From NCBI GenBank assembly GCA_020850375.1, contig JADZET010000208.1, forward strand, positions 1 through 9,405: a stretch of 9,405 nucleotides of DNA, given 5' to 3'. Below are positions 1 to 5,312 of the stretch, piece after piece. The DNA comes from Phycisphaeraceae bacterium. GTDB lineage: Bacteria > Planctomycetota > Phycisphaerae > Phycisphaerales > Phycisphaeraceae. The notes under the pieces were generated by a model. The model did not search any database. It was not told the origin of the DNA and was given only the letters and a program-made list of their open reading frames with translations. Within the stretch, counting starts at the first letter, position 1. Every line of letters starts with the position of its first letter. A program made the translations under genes and the position numbers.

Positions 1-1049
1 CCGTTGAGCAACGCCTGTGCCGCCCGGCGCTCCGTCACGCGGGCCCAGAACGTCTCCCGCGAAGACGTGTTGCGAACGCGGATCACCTGCCCCTTCTCGC
101 CGTCCTCGAGCGCCACGCCCACCAGCCGGATCGACAGCCCCCCCGCCGTCCCGCGCACCGTCACCTCCTGCCCCCGGCGGACCAGCACCGGCGAGAGCAC
201 GTGGCCCTCGGTCAGCACGTCGCCCGGCCGCAGCGCCGTCATGCTCGTCTGCCCGATCACGTCGCGCAGGTCCGTCAGCGGCGTGCCGGAGGAACCCGTC
301 AGGTAGACCTCCCGAATCTCCACGGCCGCGGGGCTGATCACCGCCTGCCGCTCGATCCTCCGCGTCGCGACCACCGCCAGGCAGCGTTTCTCGACGTCGG
401 CCAGCAGGCGCTGCGACTCGACCACCTGGCCATTGACCAGTCGGCGGACCATGATCGGCAGCCGGCCAGGCACGCCCTGGGCCAACGGCTCAAATTCGTA
501 CACGTCGCCCATCACCGGCCGGGTCAGGATCTCGGCCTTGGCATTCGTCCATCGGATCCGCAGGCTCTCGACGCCCACCCCCGCCAGTGACGCGATCTGC
601 TGATCAAGCTGCTCCCTCACCGTGCGCGGGGCCGACGCCTCGATCACGTCGGCGGGATTGGCCGCCAGCCCCTCCGCTGTCTCCGCGGTCGGTTGAGTCG
701 TCGGTGCTGACGGCTCGGCCAACGTCACCTCGCACACCGCGTGGCCCGCGAGCGTCAGCAGCCCCCAGTGGACCCCCTGCTTCTCGAGCATTTGCTGAAC
801 GGTTGTCAGCTCCAGCTTCAGCGGCCCGGGCGCGGAGGGGCTGATCCACCCCACCGGCGTCGCCGCCATCGCCTGCGCCCGTTCTCCCTCGAGCACGGCC
901 ACGTCACCAAGCGTCACGGTCGTCGTCACGGACTGGGCCCGGGCCCGCAGCTCGATCCGGTCCGCACGGGCCGCGCCGGCCCACGCCAGGAGTCCCGCCG
1001 CCAGCAGCGCCCAACCGCAGAAAACAACTTGTTTTTCGCTGTTCTTCAT
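1..1049 (-). CDS. flgA: Flagellar basal body P-ring formation protein FlgA, 3' end beyond window
   Basis: The frame is open from an ATG at 1047-1049 to the left edge, giving 349 residues with no stop. The N-terminus is a Sec-type signal peptide: a short charged start (MKNSEKQ), a hydrophobic core rich in Ala, Leu and Trp, and a likely cleavage after ARA near residue 29. The C-terminal part, from about residue 215, reads as the FlgA/SAF region. It contains LRPGDVL (273-279), LVRRGQEVTV, a GG-rich turn, ALEDGEKGQVIRVRN and a final segment rich in Ala and Arg, all hallmarks of FlgA. FlgA is a periplasmic helper for FlgI polymerisation into the P-ring around the rod. At 349 or more residues it is well above the roughly 220 of the enterobacterial protein. 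The extra length lies in the N-terminal half, including a Pro/Thr/Ala-rich linker near residues 111-135. It starts 42 bases after flgG ends, so it is probably co-transcribed. Few residues should be missing at the C-terminus. Confidence 0.92.
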   Translation of the reverse strand, partial: MKNSEKQVVFCGWALLAAGLLAWAGAARADRIELRARAQSVTTTVTLGDVAVLEGERAQAMAATPVGWISPSAPGPLKLELTTVQQMLEKQGVHWGLLTLAGHAVCEVTLAEPSAPTTQPTAETAEGLAANPADVIEASAPRTVREQLDQQIASLAGVGVESLRIRWTNAKAEILTRPVMGDVYEFEPLAQGVPGRLPIMVRRLVNGQVVESQRLLADVEKRCLAVVATRRIERQAVISPAAVEIREVYLTGSSGTPLTDLRDVIGQTSMTALRPGDVLTEGHVLSPVLVRRGQEVTVRGTAGGLSIRLVGVALEDGEKGQVIRVRNTSSRETFWARVTERRAAQALLN

Positions 1050-1091
1050 GCTCTTACGCCGTCCGCGTGGTCGCTCATCCCTGACAGGTCA

Positions 1092-1898
1092 TCACCGCCG
1101 CAGGTTGCTGACGACCTGCAGCGCCTGGTCCGCCGCCTGGATCGACTGGCTGTTCATCTCGAAGGCCCGTTGCGTCTTGATCAGGCTCACCAGCTCGGTG
1201 ACCGGATCGACGTTCGACGCCTCGAGGAATTTGTGCAACACCGCGCCGAAGACGCCCTCGGTGGGGTTGCCGTCGATCGCTGGGCCCGAACCGTCGGTCG
1301 GCAGGTAGAGGTTCCCGCCGATCGGCTGCAGGCCCGCCGTGTTGGTGAACGTCGACATCTCGATCCGTCCGAACTCCGCCCGCTCGGTCGAGCCGGGCTC
1401 GATGCCCGAGACCACGCCGTCGCTGCTGACCTCGACCTGCGTCACGCCCTCGGGCACGTTGATCGGCGGCTCGAGGCGGGGGCCGGTGGCGTTGCCCAGC
1501 ACCAGGTCGCCGTCGCGGTTGCGGAAGAAATTCCCCGCTCGCGTGTAGCCGATGCCCTCGCCCTGGTCCGGCGGGATCGTCACGCGGAAGAAGCCCAGGC
1601 CGTTGATCATCATGTCGAACTCGCCGCTCGAGGCCACGGCCGCGCCCTCGGTGAAGTCGTACTGGGTGTTGCTGATCCGCGTGCCCAGGCCGACGTAGAT
1701 GCCGGCCGGCCTCGTCTCCCCGCTGGCCGTCTCGACGCCCGGCTGGGCGCGGTCCTGATAGAGCAGGTCCTCGAAGTTCACCCGCGAGCCCTTGAAGGCC
1801 GTGGTGTTGACGTTCGCCAGGTTGTTGGCGATGACGTCGAGCTCCCGGCCCAGGGCCGAGAGTCCCGTCGCCGCCGAGTGCAGTGCCGTGATGGCCAT
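1092..1898 (-). CDS. flgG: Flagellar distal rod protein FlgG
   Basis: This 268-residue protein has the usual length for FlgG (about 260). Its N-terminus shows the rod/hook signature: an amphipathic start (MAITALHSAATGL), then ANNLANVNTTAFKG at residues 24-37. The C-terminus (225-268) carries LEASNVDPVTELVSLIKTQR followed by AFEMNSQSIQAADQALQ, the matching coiled-coil half. Internal elements typical of FlgG include YVGLGTR, TEGAAVASSGEFDMMINGLG and YTRAGNF. FlgG builds the distal rod that crosses the periplasm through the P- and L-rings, and it is exported by the flagellar type III apparatus, so no cleavable signal is expected or seen. The gene follows flgF by 29 bases and precedes flgA by 42. 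Upstream of the ATG lies a modest GGTG about 8 bases away and a GAAGGG further up, so the ribosome site is weak and coupling to flgF is plausible. Confidence 0.95.
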   Translation of the reverse strand: MAITALHSAATGLSALGRELDVIANNLANVNTTAFKGSRVNFEDLLYQDRAQPGVETASGETRPAGIYVGLGTRISNTQYDFTEGAAVASSGEFDMMINGLGFFRVTIPPDQGEGIGYTRAGNFFRNRDGDLVLGNATGPRLEPPINVPEGVTQVEVSSDGVVSGIEPGSTERAEFGRIEMSTFTNTAGLQPIGGNLYLPTDGSGPAIDGNPTEGVFGAVLHKFLEASNVDPVTELVSLIKTQRAFEMNSQSIQAADQALQVVSNLRR

Positions 1899-1927
1899 CG
1901 TGTCACCGACCCTTCTTTTTCACACAA

Positions 1928-2716
1928 CTACGCCACCACCCGACCGAGGGTGTTGACCGCCTTGTCCATCAGTGCGTCGTGGTAACGGATCAGGTTCCCA
2001 TTGGCCTCGATGGCCCGGGTGGTGTCGGTCAGCTTGATCAATTCCCGGATCGCGTCGACCCCGCTGCCCTCGATGTAACCCGCTCTCAGAGCAGGACTTT
2101 CAATCCTTCTCCGGCCGTCCTTGCCGTCCTCGAACCGCAGCAGGTTGTCCCCGGCCTTGACCAGCTTGGACGTGTCCCCCGCGGCCACCACGCCCAGCTT
2201 CGCCACCACGGCGCCGCCCTGCATGACGTGGCCCTGCCGGTCGATCGCCACGGTCTGGTTCACGTCCAGCTCGATCGGCTGGTCGCTCTCGTCGAGCACC
2301 TGCGCCCCGCTGGCCGCCTGGATCAGCTTGCCGTCGGCCGAGAGGCCCAGACGTCCGTCACGACTCAGACGGATGGACGCCGCGTCCGACCCCGCCCCCG
2401 CCGGGCGGACGACGAAGAAGGCGTTCTCCTGATCGAGCGCCAGGTCCAGAGGGTTGCTCGTCAGCGTCATCTCGCCGACGCGCATGTCCATCCGCTGCGG
2501 CCCCGCAAACACGCCGCCGCCCAGACGATCCAGCAGCCGCTGGCTGACGTCGCCGCCCAAACCCTCCTCCACCGACTCCGGTTCGCGCTGGCGGATCGTC
2601 GGGATGTCGGGCTTGAAGCCCGGCGTGGTGACGTTCGCCAGGTTGTTGGTAATGACGTCCTGACGGTACAGATTCGTCAGGACGCCGCTGGCCGAGAGGT
2701 ACAAGCCGTAGTTCAT
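1928..2716 (-). CDS. flgF: Flagellar proximal rod protein FlgF
   Basis: The start chosen is the ATG at 2714-2716, giving 262 residues beginning MNYGLYLSASG. It is preceded by a strong GGAGGTGA, and the rod-protein fold begins at once. A longer reading from 2779 would add 21 residues rich in Gly and Arg with no family resemblance. The N-terminal motif is TNNLANVTTPGFK (residues 23-35). The C-terminal helix (216-262) has VDAIRELIKLTDTTRAIEAN and ends DKAVNTLGRVVA. FlgF is a proximal rod subunit polymerised in the periplasm between the MS-ring and FlgG. The choice of FlgF over FlgG rests on gene order (flgF-flgG-flgA is a common arrangement) and on the next gene being a better FlgG. The middle domain (about 80-200) is divergent. 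The start overlaps the stop of the small upstream gene as ATGA, which points to translational coupling. Confidence 0.87.
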   Translation of the reverse strand: MNYGLYLSASGVLTNLYRQDVITNNLANVTTPGFKPDIPTIRQREPESVEEGLGGDVSQRLLDRLGGGVFAGPQRMDMRVGEMTLTSNPLDLALDQENAFFVVRPAGAGSDAASIRLSRDGRLGLSADGKLIQAASGAQVLDESDQPIELDVNQTVAIDRQGHVMQGGAVVAKLGVVAAGDTSKLVKAGDNLLRFEDGKDGRRRIESPALRAGYIEGSGVDAIRELIKLTDTTRAIEANGNLIRYHDALMDKAVNTLGRVVA

Positions 2717-2973
2717 GGGCTCACCTCCGTGTGAGCCGCCGGCGCCGATGCCGGCAGGGAACGCACGTCCCCGTCGCATCCGTGCTCGGTTGCACCTTCG
2801 GGCCGGCCCGCGCGTCCGTGCGCAGGGCCCGCAATGTCCGATCCTCGACCCGCCATCTCCACCGCCCGTTGCAGACGATGCGTCGACGCCGCCAGCGCCG
2901 CCAGACGCAGGATCGTCCGGCCTACGTTCGCGTCACCCGCCTCACGGCTGATCCGCAACAGGCTCTGACTCAT
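2713..2973 (-). CDS. Small unrecognised protein encoded first in the flgF-flgG-flgA operon
   Basis: This 86-residue frame begins MSQSLLRISREAGDANVGRT at 2973 and ends with a TGA whose TG is shared with the flgF ATG (ATGA overlap at 2713-2716). I do not recognise the family. The first 40 or so residues look helical and amphipathic (RTILRLAALAASTHRLQRAV). The rest is low-complexity, rich in Gly, Ala, Pro and His, and ends APAAHTEVSP. There is no signal peptide, membrane segment or metal site. A start at 3057 is possible in frame, but that ATG lies upstream of the predicted sigma-54 transcription start, so 2973 is preferred. A GGGAG lies about 11 bases upstream. Support for a real gene comes from the overlap with flgF and its place directly behind the promoter. 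It could be a flagellar regulator or chaperone, or simply a translated leader, but nothing in the sequence decides this. Confidence 0.6.
   Translation of the reverse strand: MSQSLLRISREAGDANVGRTILRLAALAASTHRLQRAVEMAGRGSDIAGPAHGRAGRPEGATEHGCDGDVRSLPASAPAAHTEVSP
2721..2728 (-). promoter_or_regulatory. Strong Shine-Dalgarno sequence of flgF
   Basis: On the minus strand GGAGGTGA lies 4 bases before the ATG at 2716, with 7 bases between GGAGG and the start codon. It is the best ribosome site in the window and fixes the flgF start against the longer in-frame reading. It lies inside the last codons of the upstream small gene, so terminating ribosomes could also re-initiate here. Confidence 0.85.
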
Positions 2974-3029
2974 GACGAATCGCACTCCCTCACCCGCGCA
3001 AACCACACGCGCAGGCTGCGCTAACCAAC

Positions 3030-3044
3030 GCAACCCCCGTGCCA
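3030..3044 (-). promoter_or_regulatory. Sigma-54 (RpoN) promoter of the small gene-flgF-flgG-flgA operon
   Basis: On the minus strand the sequence is TGGCAC-GGGGG-TTGC, which matches the sigma-54 core (TGGCAC, five bases, TTGC) at every fixed position. The preceding C also fits the usual pyrimidine, while the base after TTGC is G rather than the usual A or T. With the C of TTGC at -12, transcription would begin near 3018. That leaves a leader of about 45 bases before the ATG at 2973. Sigma-54 needs an enhancer-binding activator, so the rod/P-ring operon is probably switched on by a flagellar activator such as an FlrC or FlgR type. That activator is not in this window. Confidence 0.8.
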
Positions 3045-3105
3045 GAACAACCTTCATCGTTCAAAAACTTCCGGCCCAGCCCTGACCCGTACGAACTCAG
3101 CCGTT

Positions 3106-3130
3106 GCGCCGGCCTCTGGGGGCCGGACGC
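3106..3130. repeat. GC-rich inverted repeat between the metallopeptidase and the flagellar operon
   Basis: CCGGCC (3109-3114) and GGCCGG (3121-3126) pair around a 6-base loop. The stem can be extended by GCG/CGC if one A (3127) is bulged. No T-run follows on either strand, so it is not a classical Rho-independent terminator. It lies 62-86 bases upstream of the sigma-54 -24 element, where activator sites often lie, and 108 bases past the metallopeptidase stop. It could be a termination or RNA-stability hairpin, or part of an enhancer site. Confidence 0.35.
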
Positions 3131-3178
3131 TCCCTCGGTCCGTGCGCGCCCCCCCCGCCGATGCGCAAGCCTTGCCGA

Positions 3179-3206
3179 GACCGCGCAGCTCCTGCGCCGA
3201 GCGGTC
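3179..3206. repeat. Nested inverted repeats downstream of the metallopeptidase gene
   Basis: A perfect 6-base stem GCGCAG / CTGCGC (3183-3188 with 3192-3197, loop of three) is framed by GACCGC (3179-3184) and GCGGTC (3201-3206). The two pairings are alternatives. The element lies 31 bases past the metallopeptidase stop on that gene's strand and has no U-tract. It may be a weak terminator hairpin or an operator-like palindrome. Just beyond it, at 3149-3156, is an uninterrupted run of eight C. Confidence 0.3.
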
Positions 3207-3237
3207 GTGCGACGTCACGCCACGAGTTGAATCGCCT

Positions 3238-4368
3238 TCACCCGCCGACCAGGTCGCGGCGAGCCTCGAAGAGCACCCGCAGACGGTCCACGAACTGCGG
3301 TCCGCCCCGCGGGCGACCGAGCGCCTCGCACGCCTGGGTCAGCAGCTCCACCTGCCCGAACCAGTCCGCCACCGCGATCTGCTCCCGGACGATCCGGCGC
3401 GAGGCGAAGTGCTGATTGTGATAGTTCCCCAGCGGCACGCAGACGCACGCCGCGGTGTAGCCCAGCGCCCCGTAGGCCGAGGCGTTGCAGGTGCCGCCGG
3501 ACATCAGCTTCCGCTGCCACCTGAAGTCCGCGTTGCACCGGGCCAGGTCCTCGGCCACGCCGCTGAGAACGTACGTCAGCTGCGGGTCGAACGTCGTGGC
3601 CTTGTCGCCCACGCGCACGATCGGCCCGCCGCCGATCGGAGAGTCCGCGAAACTGCGCGAGGTCTCGAGCACGATCACCCGCGAATTCTTCGGCAGAATC
3701 CCGCTCCGGCACGCCCCGATCGCCCCGACAAACCCCACCTCCTCCGCCCGCGTCAGCAGCACCCGCACGTCCGGACGCTCGGCGGACGGCCGCTTCTTGC
3801 GCCACGCATCGAGCACCGCCAGCGCACAGGCCACCCCCGCGAGATTGTCGCACGCCGGCGCGCTCAGCAGCCCCCGGCTCACCCGCGCCGGCCCGACGTC
3901 CCACGTCATCACGTCCCCCACCTCCGCGCGGACCGGCCGGGCGAATTGCACCGTCGCGAGCGGGTAGAACTGAGGGCCGGGATGGACCACGTATTTCCGG
4001 ATCACGCCCCGTCGCGGCCTGGACCCGTCGCGGTGAAGCAGCACCCCCGTCCCCACGAAGAACTCCGGCTCCACGCCTCCCCGGAAGTCCGCCTCGACCT
4101 CCCGCCCACTGATCACGTTCTTGACCACGAAGGCCGGGTGATCCATGTGCGCCTCGATCACCACCGGCCCGCCCCTGCCGGCCTCGCGGCCGCGCGGTGT
4201 CAATGCGGCCAGGCTGAGCATCATGTTGCCGAAGCGATCCGTCCGAATCCTCACCTGCGGCCGAGCGGCCACCCAGCGTTTCACCCACGCGATCACGCGG
4301 TCCTCCTTCCCCGACGCCGTGGGCAGACCCGTCAGCTCAACCAGCCATTTTTCAAGGGTTTTACGCAT
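3238..4368 (-). CDS. M42-like zinc metallopeptidase (aminopeptidase/deblocking type)
   Basis: The 376-residue protein starts at the ATG at 4366-4368 (MRKTLEKWLVELTGLPTASG), preceded by GGAAGGTGG. The frame runs open upstream to 5073, but that part is the antisense of the ABC gene. Motifs of the M42/M28 dinuclear peptidases occur in order: IEAHMDHPAF (ligand His74, Asp76), ACDNLAG (bridging Asp174), RAEEVGFVGA (general base Glu209, ligand Glu210), VLETSRS (Glu235 where M42 usually has Asp) and GNYHNQ (His317). An opening LTGLPTASGKE segment is also family-typical. Such enzymes remove N-terminal residues from peptides in the cytoplasm, often as dodecamers; no signal peptide is visible. A length of 376 against about 350 is normal. 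It diverges from the ABC ATPase across 48 bases. The weaker fit at the last two ligand motifs leaves M28 or another M20/M28/M42 clan member possible, and the substrate is unknown. Confidence 0.85.
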   Translation of the reverse strand: MRKTLEKWLVELTGLPTASGKEDRVIAWVKRWVAARPQVRIRTDRFGNMMLSLAALTPRGREAGRGGPVVIEAHMDHPAFVVKNVISGREVEADFRGGVEPEFFVGTGVLLHRDGSRPRRGVIRKYVVHPGPQFYPLATVQFARPVRAEVGDVMTWDVGPARVSRGLLSAPACDNLAGVACALAVLDAWRKKRPSAERPDVRVLLTRAEEVGFVGAIGACRSGILPKNSRVIVLETSRSFADSPIGGGPIVRVGDKATTFDPQLTYVLSGVAEDLARCNADFRWQRKLMSGGTCNASAYGALGYTAACVCVPLGNYHNQHFASRRIVREQIAVADWFGQVELLTQACEALGRPRGGPQFVDRLRVLFEARRDLVGG

Positions 4369-4389
4369 GCACCACCTTCCCGATATGCT
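4360..4389 (+). promoter_or_regulatory. Possible sigma-70 type promoter for the ABC ATPase gene
   Basis: TTTACG (4360-4365) and TATGCT (4384-4389) are separated by 18 bases. This would start transcription near 4396, about 20 bases before the ATPase ATG. The -35 part overlaps the first codons of the divergent metallopeptidase gene. In so G+C-rich a region these hexamers stand out, but each is two or more bases off consensus and only 48 bases separate the two genes. Treat this as a candidate only. Confidence 0.25.
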
Positions 4390-4416
4390 CTTGAAGAACC
4401 TTCCCGGCCGAGACCG

Positions 4417-5280
4417 ATGCCCATGCCCGAGCCTCACAATCCCGCCCCCGCCGTCGTCGCCAGCCACCTGAGCGTCCGGCGCGGCGACACGGTCATCCTC
4501 GACGACCTGTCCTGCATCATCCCGCGCGGGGCCTGCACCGTCATTCTCGGCCCCAACGGCTGCGGCAAGACCACGCTCACGCGGGCGATGATCGGCCAGA
4601 TGTTCCTGACCGAGGGCACGGTCGTGGTGCTCGATCATACCCTCGGCCGGACCGACATTCGCGCCCTGCGGCGGCGGATCGGCGTGGTCAATCCCACCAC
4701 GGACTCCGCCGATGCCCACCAGAGCGGCGCCGTGGTCGATGCCGCGCTGACCGCACTCGAGGCCGTGCTGACCGGATTCTTCGGCACCGTCGGCCTCTAC
4801 GACTTGCCCACGGATGAGCAACGTCTGCGGGCGATGGAGCTGCTGGCCCGCGTGGGGCTGCAGCGCCGGGCGGGCCTGCGTTTCGCCCTGCTCTCGACCG
4901 GCGAGCAGCGGCGCTGCCTGATCGCCCGCGCCCTGGTCCATGATCCCGAGCTGCTGATCCTCGACGAGCCGACCGCCGGCCTGGATGTCGCCGCCCGCGA
5001 GCAGGTTCTTGCTGTCGTGCATCAGCTGCTCAGACGGCCGAGCCCGCCGACCGTCCTGTTCATCACCCACCACGTCGAGGAGATCCCCGCCCAGACGGCT
5101 CAGGTCCTGCTCATGAAGCAGGGCCGCATCGTCGCCTCAGGCCGGCCGCAGGAGATCATCACCCCCGAGTCCCTCTCGCACGTCTTCGGCTGCAAGGTCT
5201 ACGTCCGCCGGCTGCACAAACGCTACTGGCTCGAGGTCCTGCCCGAGGCCTGGCTCGACCTCCTCCCGCCAACTCCCTAG
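4417..5280 (+). CDS. ABC transporter ATP-binding protein, ModF/YlmA-like
   Basis: The protein has 287 residues from the ATG at 4417 (a second in-frame ATG at 4423 would give 285); the ribosome site is poor for either. One nucleotide-binding domain is complete: Walker A GPNGCGKT (45-52), signature LSTGEQ (159-164), Walker B LLILDEP (179-185) with D-loop GLD, and switch His218 in ITHHVEEI. The usual Q-loop Gln after IGVV is not present (IGVVNPTTD). The stretch LTGFFGTVGLYDLPTDEQ (119-136) and HHVEEIP resemble the COG1119 group (ModF, YlmA) as I remember it. That group is tied loosely to molybdate or other metal uptake, but its true partners are mostly unknown. The last 35 residues after the fold (CKVYVRRLHKRYWLEVLPEAW) are basic and aromatic. 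No permease or binding protein is adjacent, so it is an orphan. It converges with copA, with 32 bases between them. Confidence 0.9.
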   Translation: MPMPEPHNPAPAVVASHLSVRRGDTVILDDLSCIIPRGACTVILGPNGCGKTTLTRAMIGQMFLTEGTVVVLDHTLGRTDIRALRRRIGVVNPTTDSADAHQSGAVVDAALTALEAVLTGFFGTVGLYDLPTDEQRLRAMELLARVGLQRRAGLRFALLSTGEQRRCLIARALVHDPELLILDEPTAGLDVAAREQVLAVVHQLLRRPSPPTVLFITHHVEEIPAQTAQVLLMKQGRIVASGRPQEIITPESLSHVFGCKVYVRRLHKRYWLEVLPEAWLDLLPPTP

Positions 5281-5312
5281 CCGCCATCGCCTCTTTCACC
5301 CAGCTGAACTGC

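Noticed and set aside
741..1985. 414-residue plus-strand frame opposite flgG and flgA
   Set aside because: It is antisense to clear flagellar genes, is built of Arg, His, Asp and Leu as expected for a shadow of G+C-rich coding, and has no recognisable motif.
2974..3057. Longer start (3057) for the small gene before flgF
   Set aside because: The ATG and first codons would lie on or upstream of the sigma-54 promoter, so they would not be in the transcript.
3149..3156. Run of eight C as a phase-variation switch
   Set aside because: It lies between genes, more than 100 bases from the sigma-54 promoter and outside its spacer, so a length change would not obviously alter any gene.
3215..4288. 357-residue minus-strand frame overlapping the metallopeptidase
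   Set aside because: It is the same strand in another frame, very rich in Gly, Arg and Ala, with no motifs; the metallopeptidase frame carries the catalytic residues.
3142..4416. Upstream extension of the ABC ATPase frame by 425 residues
   Set aside because: It runs antisense through the metallopeptidase gene and the extension has shadow-like composition; the ATPase fold starts after 4417.
4369..5073. Upstream extension of the metallopeptidase frame by 235 residues
   Set aside because: It is antisense to the ABC ATPase gene, and a good ribosome site precedes the ATG at 4368.
5281..5312. Terminator between the convergent ABC ATPase and copA genes
   Set aside because: The 32 bases contain no stem of useful length and no T-run on either strand.
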